64,000 nt of DNA, from NCBI GenBank assembly GCA_964019425.1, contig OZ025814.1:1-64000 (forward strand), given 5' to 3'. Below, piece by piece: positions 8,677 through 18,578 of this stretch. Below the pieces are notes generated by a model. The model did no database searches. It had not been told where the DNA came from and was given only the letters and a program-made list of their open reading frames with translations. This DNA is from Flectonema sp. DT1601 (lineage: Eukaryota; Euglenozoa; Diplonemea; Diplonemida; Diplonemidae). A program made the translations under genes and the position numbers. Positions within the stretch are counted from its first letter, which is position 1; every line of letters starts with the position of its first letter.

Positions 8677-10523
8677 ATTACTTTTAAAAAGGGTTTTAAG
8701 ACCTGTTTTTTTGTTACAATAGATATAATCACACCAAAACACAGAAAACCCAACATTGTAATAAAATAGTTTAAATAATATGAATCTTATTCATTCATTA
8801 TAATTAATATCAACAAGAACAAGGGTTTTGTTGGCTTATCGAGGTCCACTACATATCACAGTATAAAGGAAAAGAAAGAAGAAAAAAACGAAGTTCATTT
8901 CAGCGGAAATAAAGCTTATCCTTCTACGATGGTTTTTATTTATTTATTCTATTTGCTGAGTCCAGGAGCCAAAAAAAATCAGAAAGAGCTCAACAGGGGT
9001 AACAGTTATATCGCTACCAGCATAACCGTGAGACTCTCACAGACGATAAGAGACATAGAAGACCATGCAGAAAATAAAATTATATCTAAACCCTACTTGG
9101 ATTAAAAAAGCTTTCGCCTATAAATGGCTGGTTGAAAAAGAAATATATGGGTAGGTAGGATTTATCATGCTCCTTTAGACTTAACAACGAGGTTTTGGGA
9201 TCAAAGAGTAGTATGTTTCATGTCCACTCCACATTGAGTATTTTTTTACGCTGCAACCACGTTCAAAGGAATCGTTAATAAAACAAACTAACAAAACAAA
9301 CAAACACAGTTGGTTTCAGCCTGTTTACCTTACTATCCCATTTCAGCGAAGAAAGAAGGGACAATGCGATGTCAAGTAACAGTCACAATATATTGTTTGT
9401 TGTAAAATAGTTTAGTTTAGTTAGCAAAATACAAACTGATGACTACGAGGGGTCCGGGTAGCCTGCATCAGTAAGGACCCAATCGCGAAGATTGTAGTTT
9501 CATAGTATTGGCTGGAAGTGATCGACTTCCAGCCTCCACCTTGCCCAGAGGCTAACAGGTTGTAAACAACTAAAGAAAATAAAAGAGAAATGATCTGGGA
9601 GTGGAGGGGGGAAGGTAAAAAAAAATAAAAAAATCTTCCTTCTTTCATATACATCTTTCTTTATAATACGACCACATGTGCCATATGCCCACACTCCACG
9701 AAAGAAAATAGAAAACCCCGGAACAGTACCGAGGAACGTTCACCCCCCAGTTGTCCAAAGCATTATAATTGTACTGTGGGATTACCGAAAAGCTTTAGAA
9801 ATGTACCACAAAAGATTTGGGCAGCACATAGCCATATCACTCAGCAAGAAATGAAAACCAAAAGGATCAGGTAAGATGACAGTCAGTTTAAGGTCATAAC
9901 TGCGCCGGACCTATATATGGATGATGAAGATCACAAGTTTCGAGAAACGAAAAACAAAATTTGAGAGGGGTTAACTGGTACTTATCTGGTTAAGCATGCA
10001 GATGACGTGTCATCAAAGTTAACTACCAATTTTTTTTAAAAAAATAGTTCGAAACATTCGGAGGAGGTTTTTTTTTTGTTCCCCGAAATAATATTAAAAA
10101 AAGGATTACGTTCGATGAGAAATTGCCAGTGCTGGAAATCGGACTTCTGCTGACTCTACCATCACGAAAAAAGATTTTAAAAAAAACAAATAAATAAAAC
10201 TATGCAGCAAATAAAGGTTTGTTCCACTCTCGAGTAGAGTACTGTAGCAGAGCAATCCGATTCCAATCACATAAGGGAGAACGGGGGAGAACACAATACT
10301 CGGTTAGCAGAATAACGCAAACCCAAGGTATCATCAGGGTGCGAAATCGCTGCTAAATAAAACACCAAATAAATTATTATGCTTGCGTGAACAGTAAGTT
10401 GAAATATAATAAGCAAAAAACAAAAAAAGAGGACGGGAAAACGAGACGACATTTCGCTTCCACTCCATGCTTTGTATTCCTACTTTTTATAAATCATTGA
10501 AAGAAGCATCGTGCGCTATATCA
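8677..10523. other. Array spacer with structured motif
   Basis: Non-coding AT-rich spacer of the 2609-bp unit. It contains the structured motif at 9436-9534 (listed separately) and a segment 9570-9911 that reappears, diverged, at 17204-17572. The next unit starts at 10200. No convincing reading frame: small open frames near 9421-9694 overlap the structured region and lack family features. Confidence 0.75.
9436..9534. other. Structured RNA-like motif with pseudoknot
   Basis: Nested helices CTGATG/CATCAG (9436-9441, 9466-9471) and CTAC/GTAG (9443-9446, 9458-9461) enclose a loop whose GGGTCC (9450-9455) can pair with GGACCC just downstream (9475-9480), forming an H-type pseudoknot. A 4-bp hairpin (9481-9493) and a perfect 10-bp hairpin GGCTGGAAGT/ACTTCCAGCC (9510-9534) follow. 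On the minus strand the order helix-CTGATG-stem matches the hammerhead-like motif of the Penelope-like repeats at 14804-14868. Function unknown; the fold is predicted by eye only. Confidence 0.45.
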
Positions 10524-11285
10524 TTAAGCGATTACCGAAAGCTCGAAGGCAATCTGCCAATCTTCAAATTCGGGTTTGATAAACCTGCAGTACCACTTTG
10601 CGGTTCCGTACTTGGTGGTGGTGAAGCCAATAGCGTGGTACAGTGTTGGGGACTCCTGGTATCCAGCAAGGAACCCATTAGCTGTCATTGGAGTCGGTGT
10701 TACGGACTTAAAGTAAGACTCAAGATGCGGCTGAAAAATGTAACGATCGGAAGAGTATGGGACAAACTTAGCACCCGAGTTGTACATAGCAGCGAGCGCT
10801 TCAAAGTTTTGAGAGTTCCAGAGTTCAAGACCCTTCTTTAATTGTGCTGCCATCCAGCTAGGAGGTGTTGCCTTCACTAAGGAAGATGAACTGCTTGGAA
10901 CACCAATAGACATGCAGTCGAAGGCAATTTCCCAAACATTTCCAGGCTTGATCCATCTGACATAATATGTTCCCTTTCCAGTACTGTCGCTGGACTCACC
11001 GATCTCGTGCCACAAGCTGTCGCTCTCCTGCAACACGTGAGTTGGAGTCAATGACAAGTTACGTAGTCCACTTTCGTATGCCTGTTTAAAAAAAGGAGCC
11101 AAGTTCTTTCCCAACAAAAATGTATCAGCAGTTGGCGGGATCAGCTCAGCACCAGGATTGTAGATACTCTGCACTCCGGTAAAGTTTTGAGAGTTGTACA
11201 GCTCTGCGAACCTCTTATCAGATTCAACCATCCACTGAGGTGGTGCAACAGCAACGGCAGCGGCAAGAAGAACTGTCTGCATCAT
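10524..11285 (-). CDS. Secreted SnoaL/NTF2-like protein (copy 3)
   Basis: 253 residues from MMQTVLL, with the same leader and two-domain layout as the gene at 7915-8676. It carries Ala in GKNLAPFF and His in FQPHLES, as does the next copy. Position and spacing within the unit are identical, so expression signals should be shared. Confidence 0.8.
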   Translation of the reverse strand: MMQTVLLAAAVAVAPPQWMVESDKRFAELYNSQNFTGVQSIYNPGAELIPPTADTFLLGKNLAPFFKQAYESGLRNLSLTPTHVLQESDSLWHEIGESSDSTGKGTYYVRWIKPGNVWEIAFDCMSIGVPSSSSSLVKATPPSWMAAQLKKGLELWNSQNFEALAAMYNSGAKFVPYSSDRYIFQPHLESYFKSVTPTPMTANGFLAGYQESPTLYHAIGFTTTKYGTAKWYCRFIKPEFEDWQIAFELSVIA

Positions 11286-13132
11286 ATTACTTTTAAAAAG
11301 GGTTTTAAGACCTGTTTTTTTGTTACAATAGATATAATCACACCAAAACACAGAAAACCCAACATTGTAATAAAATAGTTTAAATAATATGAATCTTATT
11401 CATTCATTATAATTAATATCAACAAGAACAAGGGTTTTGTTGGCTTATCGAGGTCCACTACATATCACAGTATAAAGGAAAAGAAAGAAGAAAAAAACGA
11501 AGTTCATTTCAGCGGAAATAAAGCTTATCCTTCTACGATGGTTTTTATTTATTTATTCTATTTGCTGAGTCCAGGAGCCAAAAAAAATCAGAAAAAGCTC
11601 AACAGGGGTAACAGTTATATCGCTACCAGCATAACCGTGAGACTCTCACAGACGATAAGAGACATAGAAGACCATGCAGAAAATAAAATTATATCTAAAC
11701 CCTACTTGGATTAAAAAAGCTTTCGCCTATAAATGGCTGGTTGAAAAAGAAATATATGGGTAGGTAGGATTTATCATGCTCCTTTAGACTTAACAACGAG
11801 GTTTTGGGATCAAAGAGTAGTATGTTTCATGTCCACTCCACATTGAGTATTTTTTTACGCTGCAACCACGTTCAAAGGAATCGTTAATAAAACAAACTAA
11901 CAAAACAAACAAACACAGTTGGTTTCAGCCTGTTTACCTTACTATCCCATTTCAGCGAAGAAAGAAGGGACAATGCGATGTCAAGTAACAGTCACAATAT
12001 ATTGTTTGTTGTAAAATAGTTTAGTTTAGTTAGCAAAATACAAACTGATGACTACGAGGGGTCCGGGTAGCCTGCATCAGTAAGGACCCAATCGCGAAGA
12101 TTGTAGTTTCATAGTATTGGCTGGAAGTGATCGACTTCCAGCCTCCACCTTGCCCAGAGGCTAACAGGTTGTAAACAACTAAAGAAAATAAAAGAGAAAT
12201 GATCTGGGAGTGGAGGGGGGAAGGTAAAAAAAAATAAAAAAATCTTCCTTCTTTCATATACATCTTTCTTTATAATACGACCACATGTGCCATATGCCCA
12301 CACTCCACGAAAGAAAATAGAAAACCCCGGAACAGTACCGAGGAACGTTCACCCCCCAGTTGTCCAAAGCATTATAATTGTACTGTGGGATTACCGAAAA
12401 GCTTTAGAAATGTACCACAAAAGATTTGGGCAGCACATAGCCATATCACTCAGCAAGAAATGAAAACCAAAAGGATCAGGTAAGATGACAGTCAGTTTAA
12501 GGTCATAACTGCGCCGGACCTATATATGGATGATGAAGATCACAAGTTTCGAGAAACGAAAAACAAAATTTGAGAGGGGTTAACTGGTACTTATCTGGTT
12601 AAGCATGCAGATGACGTGTCATCAAAGTTAACTACCAATTTTTTTTAAAAAAATAGTTCGAAACATTCGGAGGAGGTTTTTTTTTTGTTCCCCGAAATAA
12701 TATTAAAAAAAGGATTACGTTCGATGAGAAATTGCCAGTGCTGGAAATCGGACTTCTGCTGACTCTACCATCACGAAAAAAGATTTTAAAAAAAACAAAT
12801 AAATAAAACTATGCAGCAAATAAAGGTTTGTTCCACTCTCGAGTAGAGTACTGTAGCAGAGCAATCCGATTCCAATCACATAAGGGAGAACGGGGGAGAA
12901 CACAATACTCGGTTAGCAGAATAACGCAAACCCAAGGTATCATCAGGGTGCGAAATCGCTGCTAAATAAAACACCAAATAAATTATTATGCTTGCGTGAA
13001 CAGTAAGTTGAAATATAATAAGCAAAAAACAAAAAAAGAGGACGGGAAAACGAGACGACATTTCGCTTCCACTCCATGCTTTGTATTCCTACTTTTTATA
13101 AATCATTGAAAGAAGCATCGTGCGCTATATCA
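11286..13132. other. Array spacer, third to fourth unit
   Basis: Non-coding, nearly identical to 8677-10523, including the structured motif at 12045-12143. The next unit starts at 12809. Confidence 0.75.
12045..12143. other. Second copy of the structured motif
   Basis: Exactly 2609 bp from the copy at 9436-9534, with every helix of the pseudoknot and the 10-bp hairpin preserved without change. Because the copies are identical they give no covariation evidence by themselves. Confidence 0.45.
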
Positions 13133-13894
13133 TTAAGCGATTACCGAAAGCTCGAAGGCAATCTGCCAATCTTCAAATTCGGGTTTGATAAACCTGCAGT
13201 ACCACTTTGCGGTTCCGTACTTGGTGGTGGTGAAGCCAATAGCGTGGTACAGTGTTGGGGACTCCTGGTATCCAGCAAGGAACCCATTAGCTGTCATTGG
13301 AGTCGGTGTTACGGACTTAAAGTAAGACTCAAGATGCGGCTGAAAAATGTAACGATCGGAAGAGTATGGGACAAACTTAGCACCCGAGTTGTACATAGCA
13401 GCGAGCGCTTCAAAGTTTTGAGAGTTCCAGAGTTCAAGACCCTTCTTTAATTGTGCTGCCATCCAGCTAGGAGGTGTTGCCTTCACTAAGGAAGATGAAC
13501 TGCTTGGAACACCAATAGACATGCAGTCGAAGGCAATTTCCCAAACATTTCCAGGCTTGATCCATCTGACATAATATGTTCCCTTTCCAGTACTGTCGCT
13601 GGACTCACCGATCTCGTGCCACAAGCTGTCGCTCTCCTGCAACACGTGAGTTGGAGTCAATGACAAGTTACGTAGTCCACTTTCGTATGCCTGTTTAAAA
13701 AAAGGAGCCAAGTTCTTTCCCAACAAAAATGTATCAGCAGTTGGCGGGATCAGCTCAGCACCAGGATTGTAGATACTCTGCACTCCGGTAAAGTTTTGAG
13801 AGTTGTACAGCTCTGCGAACCTCTTATCAGATTCAACCATCCACTGAGGTGGTGCAACAGCAACGGCAGCGGCAAGAAGAACTGTCTGCATCAT
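13133..13894 (-). CDS. Secreted SnoaL/NTF2-like protein (copy 4)
   Basis: 253 residues from the MMQTVLL leader, matching the copy at 10524-11285. It is the last member of the array. Homology to the other units ends about 100 bp upstream of its start codon, so if a promoter or splice-leader site lies further upstream this copy may be controlled differently. The open frame runs on upstream through unique sequence, but the added residues lack leader features and the shared ATG pair is the better start. Confidence 0.8.
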   Translation of the reverse strand: MMQTVLLAAAVAVAPPQWMVESDKRFAELYNSQNFTGVQSIYNPGAELIPPTADTFLLGKNLAPFFKQAYESGLRNLSLTPTHVLQESDSLWHEIGESSDSTGKGTYYVRWIKPGNVWEIAFDCMSIGVPSSSSSLVKATPPSWMAAQLKKGLELWNSQNFEALAAMYNSGAKFVPYSSDRYIFQPHLESYFKSVTPTPMTANGFLAGYQESPTLYHAIGFTTTKYGTAKWYCRFIKPEFEDWQIAFELSVIA

Positions 13895-13996
13895 ATTACT
13901 TTTAAAAAGGGTTTTAAGACCTGTTTTTTTGTTACAATAGATATAATCACACCAAAACACAGAAAACCCAACATTGTAATAAAATAGTTTAAATAA

Positions 13997-14794
13997 TGCG
14001 TTACAGCTAAAAATTAATATTTCTTTACGTATTTCAAAATCAATCAAATAAACATTAAAGGAAATCTTGAAAAAAAAAAATTATTTTTTTGAAAAAATAA
14101 TCAAAAATAATAATAATGAAACATTATTGGTTTATAGCACACTACGGAGCACATCCCGCAAGACTCGGCTGCGAGTGATAATTAAGTTCTTTTGTACGTA
14201 TCTTTGTTGGTTGAGATACTTGAGTACATTCATGAAATGAATATACTCGTATGGTACCAAAATTAACTAAAATAAACGATAGAATCGAAGGGTCTACTCA
14301 GGGGATTAACTGTTCAATTTTGTACGTTAAATAAGAATGTATTGTATCATAAACAACATAACGATAATTTAACATTAATTCATAGATACAGTTGACTAAA
14401 GGGTAATGTTAGCTGCATACACCTCTCTTTTTCCGTGTTGTCATTCAGTGCTGTACGGAATCGAGTGGTTAACTAAAATAAACGTTGGTCTACTCAGGGG
14501 TGAAACTTTGACAATGTAAAAACAGTAACAACTTTAGGGTATTCAAAACGAAATTAATATCAAGTACTTGACTGAAAAAATATTTGTTGTTAATCAAAGA
14601 AAAGGTACGTTCAGAAAAAGAAAACATAAAAAGGGGAATTCAATACGAAAGGATATATGAGGGAAGAATACAGCAGGTAACGTTTACCAAGTTACTATCA
14701 TTAATTTTAGAACAGAAAAGTGAGAATAAGAAAAGTAGAGATCAATAAAAGAAAAGTATTCATTTCTGCAGTTTCCTAACATCAAAGGGTAATA
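13997..14794. other. Non-coding, small local repeats
   Basis: AT-rich, no gene seen. A phrase TAACTAAAATAAACG followed closely by GGTCTACTCAGGGG occurs twice (about 14265-14312 and 14473-14505), a small dispersed duplication of unknown origin. Confidence 0.6.
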
Positions 14795-14939
14795 GAATAT
14801 GTAGTTTCAGGCCTTAATCTTATACTACTTGTCCCTTTTTAGGCCTTCATCAGTAAGTTCTAAGGGACTTCATTCTATGTTGAAGTTGCTATCGTTCAAA
14901 GATAAAAACCCATCGGAGCTCGCCAGGATAGGGCTAGCA
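14795..14939 (-). repeat. Downstream direct repeat of the Penelope-like element
   Basis: Shares with 16943-17114 two blocks: GTAGTTTCAG through TAAG(G)GACTTCATT, and CATCGGAGCTCGCCAGGA through GGGCTAGCA. The middle differs in length by about 30 bp. Relative to the coding strand this is the 3' repeat. Confidence 0.85.
14804..14868 (-). ncRNA. Hammerhead-ribozyme-like core with pseudoknot
   Basis: On the minus strand the order is: GTCCCTT (14831-14837 and 14862-14868 are the two partner strands on plus), then CTGATGA (14847-14853), a 6-bp stem AGGCCT/AGGCCT (14841-14846 with 14809-14814), and GAAAC (14804-14808). CUGAUGA, stem II and GAAA are the conserved core of hammerhead ribozymes. The loop of stem II contains AAGGGAC, which pairs fully with the upstream GTCCCTT, so a long-range helix or pseudoknot is possible. 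Stems I and III next to the would-be cleavage site are weak or unclear, so self-cleavage is unproven. Confidence 0.5.
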
Positions 14940-15319
14940 ATGTTTATTTGCTTTTGCTCAATTTGAATTTTTGACGTCTGGTCGTTTCACTATTACAGTC
15001 GAGTTAATGGATGAGTCGTCATCCAATTTCCGTTTTACTTTATCCTCGCATACCATCAAAGGTCCTATTCGCAGGTGTCATTGTAACATCCATATCAGTC
15101 TGAGCTTTTAATGGTATCATATGGAAACTATATTCTGTAGTTTGGTACATCATGTCAAAATGGTCGAAAGGGAGTCTTAAATCTTTTGTGCCTTTAAGAA
15201 TGTCTCGGATGATCATGGACTCAAATGAGACTAGCGCAACAATAAAGTGAGTCATCCTTGTTTTCGCTTTATGCAGAATAAGTGCTGCGGCTGTATCAGG
15301 ATATTCGAAATCTGCTGGG

Positions 15320-16204
15320 TTAGCGAAGTACTCGATTCTTGTTGAATTTAGTCATGCAAGCCATGTTAAGTACTTGTAGCGAGAACCAACCATCTGGTGA
15401 TGGTTTATGCTCTGAGTTGTTCGGTTCTTCTTTAAGAGATTCTTCATAAAATCGTTGTTGGTAGTTTTGCAGAAAACTGAAGTTAATTCTATCGATATAT
15501 AAATGATCTGCAATGAAGTTGAGCGCTGCCCATCCGCATTCTCCACCGAGAAGACCTTCTCCTGATGTTTGATGTAGGGAGTGGTCATGTTGCCGAGCTA
15601 AGTCTAGATTTTTTGCTTCAATTAAAGAATCGATATATGCGGATTCAACTCTATAGCAGTAGAGATTTGCTATATCGCTACTGGCGTTGCCACCCATTGG
15701 AATGCCTATTGTTTGTCTCCAAATATAACCTCTTAATGCAATAAAGGAGGAATCAATACAGAATTCAAGTAATTTTTGACATTCTGCAAGCGCAAGAGAA
15801 GGGAATCGTGTAGGGTCACTCGATTCAAGACGTAAGATATTTTTGAAACTAAAGGCTTCTTGCAGTGCTTCACTTACTTTAGTTTTAATAGCGTTGTGTG
15901 GTAGGCGGGTGTACATTGTTGTAAAATCAAAAGTCTTAGAGGGGATAATCTTTTCAAAACCATCAAATTCTGTTTAATCGAACCAGAGACTTCACCATCT
16001 GATTCCACAATCCAGTATCGTTTGAATCGCGAATGCATATCTTTCTCTCTCTTTTAATATATTCATCGCATTTTTAAGGAAACTAGAGAGATGTTGGTGC
16101 GCATGTGTTGTTGCTGTTGCAAGATTATGATCCTCATCGTATTGTCGTTGTTCCGCTGTATCCGTGCATCTCATCCCGATAGCTGATTTGTGCAATTTAA
16201 TCAT
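15320..16204 (-). pseudogene. Reverse transcriptase remains (Penelope-like)
   Basis: Fossil RT coding sequence inside the element. Recognisable parts, in order on the minus strand, are the KLHK finger segment, the FDFTTMYTRLPHN segment and the GIPMGGNASSDIANLYC segment. The region no longer forms one continuous protein and is broken in several places. Confidence 0.7.
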
Positions 16205-16942
16205 TCCGTATAAATGTGGGAGTCGATCAGAATGGCGGCATTGATTGAATTGTTCATGTTCTTGAGGTTGGCTAGTAGAGTTGGTTCGTCTGATGTGATG
16301 CGTTCATAAGAATCACTTTGTAGCTGCTCTCGAAGTAAACGCAAGTAGTTTAATTTACACATGTAACCAATATCGTGCTGTCCTTTGTCAACTTTAAGAA
16401 ATACAAACTGAGATTGAAGATTCTGAAGTTCAGTCCATGCTTTATTTGATTCTACTTGAGTGAGTCAAGAAAGCTTAAGTCTTTACTTAATTTAAGCTGC
16501 AATTGTTTAAGAATTGTGTTTTTAAAGATCGATTTAAAGTTATCGCCAACGTTCTTGTACGCGTGAGTTATATATTCAGTAATATCATTTTCAAGTGATT
16601 CTAATGCAGCTGATGGGTGAACTGGGACTCTAAATTTTTGACCTCGTGCGAAGAAGTCTCTTAGTTCTTCTGAGACTGGTAAATCAGTAACGAGTCCGCA
16701 AGAGTGGTCGTTGTATTTTAAACTATTCAGTTCTTGAGTACTGCAATTGCAAGTAAATTGAGTCGGGGAGTCTGAATTGATGCCTGTTGAAGATGCATTT
16801 AAGACGATATCACCAACTGCTGTTCCAAGGATGCCCCAAAAGAGTTAGAATTTGAGTTTATTATAAAAAAGTGCACTAAAATAAAATATAAAAAAGAAAA
16901 ATTATAAAAACACATTGTTCTGCTGTTCCATAACACACTGTG

Positions 16943-17114
16943 GAATACGTAGTTTCAGGAGCCTTAATCTTATACTACTTGTCCCTCTTAGGCCTTCATC
17001 AGTAAGTTCTAAGGACTTCATTGCAGTTATTTAATAAATCGGATCCATCAATTGGTCTATTTCAAAAGAACTGATTTCTAAATGTCCATCGGAGCTCGCC
17101 AGGACGGGCTAGCA
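16943..17114 (-). repeat. Upstream direct repeat of the Penelope-like element
   Basis: Partner of 14795-14939. It contains a second hammerhead-like core at 16952-17016: GAAAC (16952-16956), a CTGATGA core (16996-17002), and the upstream helix strand (17011-17016), which pairs with GTCCCT (16981-16986) with one wobble. Stem II is less perfect here than in the other repeat. Confidence 0.8.
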
Positions 17115-17203
17115 TATACTGTAATATACTGGCTGGTATATTTTTTGTCTTATTGACCAGAAAACGTTGTCGAATCTGGTAATTCGGGGACCACGTACTA
17201 ACA

Positions 17204-17572
17204 CTAAAGAAAATAAAAGAAAAATGATCTGGGAGTGGGGGGTAACTTGATACTAATATTAAATGGAAAGCAACTTGGGGGGTGAAAAAAATAAAAAATC
17301 TTCCTTCTTTCAATACATGTTTCTTTAATATACGGCCACATGTGCCATATGCCCACACTCCACGAAAGAAAATAGAAAACCCCGGAACAGTACCGAGGAT
17401 CGTTCACCCCCAGTTGTCCAAAGCATTATAATTGTACTGTGGGATTACCGAAAAACTTTAGGAATGTACCACAAAAAAACTGGGCAGCATGGCTATATCA
17501 CTCAGCAAGAAATGAAAACCAAAAGGATCAGGTAAGATGACAGTCAGTTTAAGGTCATAACTGCGCCGGACC
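17204..17572. repeat. Diverged copy of the 2609-bp array spacer
   Basis: Matches 9570-9911 (and 12179-12520) from CTAAAGAAAATAAAAGA to CTGCGCCGGACC, with many substitutions and an insertion of about 30 bp. It places a fragment of the array spacer next to the Penelope-like element, outside the array. Confidence 0.9.
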
Positions 17573-17639
17573 AATTAGCTACGCATTCTTTTTGCACCTG
17601 ATAAAAGAAAGAAGATAGAAAACAATTCACTCGGTAATC

Positions 17640-17749
17640 ATAAACATATATATAGTTGTCAACTTGGTGGTCTACCCTTGACGAGTAGGCCACCGCGTTG
17701 GGGTGTTGGGTCCGCCGTTGGTTGGGCTGGACGCCTGCCGGGCCCTGCT
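17640..17749. other. GC-rich structured island
   Basis: A GC-rich patch in AT-rich DNA. It has a strong hairpin: GGTGG/CCACC (17666-17670, 17690-17694) stacked on CTAC/GTAG (17672-17675, 17685-17688) with a 9-nt loop. A G/C-rich segment follows with repeated GTTGG words. It directly precedes the astacin-like fragment. A SINE, a structured RNA or a chance join are all possible. Confidence 0.35.
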
Positions 17750-17802
17750 AACTGAATCTGACGTGAGAGTTGCATTATTTTGAAATATTCGAAACTGTGA
17801 AT
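17750..17802 (-). pseudogene. Fragment of the astacin gene start
   Basis: About 53 bp nearly identical to 20011-20063, the start of the astacin gene: the first eight codons (MQLSRQIQ) and some 5' leader. The frame then enters unrelated GC-rich sequence, so this is a duplicated stub rather than a gene. Confidence 0.85.
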
Positions 17803-18578
17803 TAATTATATTCTGAAAACTAGACTCGACTTGATGGTCAACATTCATTCCAATCGATAAAGACTGGAGGTCATCATCGACTGATGAGATTGAAATTAAA
17901 ATATTTATTTGACTACTACACTAACAAGTGCAGCAGTACAGAAAAAGAAAAAAACACCAAAAAAAAACCACAAAAAGAGCTTTTCACGGAGCTCATCGTA
18001 GTGTTCGCATCTACTCCACCAGCATTGCGAAGACTAAAAAGAGAACCAGTTCCGTGTCGATAAAAACGATCAAATGAAATATGATCTTCGAAAAGATATA
18101 AAATTCATTATTAGAAACAAGTGAGAGGGATGTTTACATCAAAGAAGCTCAACCGCGACATTGGGTTCCAAATCATCTCCGATCCTTCACATCAGATTGA
18201 CTAACTGAGGAAGGCGAGGGACATGTCTGGTCGGTACAAGTTTGGTGAAGAGATGCAGATCTCTTTCAGAAACTTACCTCCGATCGTAGGCGGTGACTTG
18301 ATTTCAATGTGAATTGAAAAGAAAAAAACACACACAAGAAAAAGATAATAAATAAATATATAAATTGACCAAATAAACAAGAGAGGAGCAAGCAACCACC
18401 GTCGGTTAAAATAAGAAGAAACACAACAGCAGAAGGTTAATATGAGAAAACCACAATAAACCTAAACAAGGGGTGAATTAAGCAAGGGAGGTGACCCCTC
18501 CACCCGTGTGAAGGAAATATTGTTCTTTCAAAAATATATATTCAAAGTATGCAAATAATTTCGTTTTGCTTTTTTTTT
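17803..18578. other. Non-coding stretch
   Basis: AT-rich, no supported gene. A minus-strand CGGAG/GTAAGT that would make a good splice donor occurs at 18272-18284, next to a short frame of 64 codons (18201-18395), but no partner exon was recognised. Confidence 0.5.

Larger units (their letters stand above)
6544..13996. repeat. Tandem array, 2609-bp unit, SnoaL-like genes
   Basis: The landmark CTATGCAGCA recurs at 6544, 7591, 10200 and 12809. The last three are exactly 2609 bp apart. The first unit is 1047 bp because 1562 bp is missing internally (join at about 7329/7332). The last unit stops at about 13996, where the sequence leaves the unit just past the gene's upstream region. Units differ at only a few positions, so the array is recent or homogenised. 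Each full unit has one minus-strand gene and a spacer of about 1.85 kb. Confidence 0.95.
14795..17114 (-). mobile_element. Decayed Penelope-like retroelement
   Basis: Reverse-transcriptase sequence between direct repeats at 14795-14939 and 16943-17114. The coding remains read on the minus strand and include MIKLHKSAIG (finger region of the form YGLPKxHK), KTFDFTTMYTRLPHNAIK and QTIGIPMGGNASSDIANLYC, in the order and style of the PMG-type RTs of Penelope-like elements. The flanking repeats fit the pseudo-LTRs known in that class, and each contains a hammerhead-like core, also a known Penelope trait. The element is broken, with several interruptions, and its repeats have diverged from each other, so it is an old copy. 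No GIY-YIG endonuclease was recognised. Confidence 0.7.

Noticed and set aside
18268-18290. U1 snRNA 5' end (ACTTACCT on plus)
   Set aside because: The sequence that follows does not form the U1 stem-loops and has no Sm site; on the other strand it simply resembles a splice donor.
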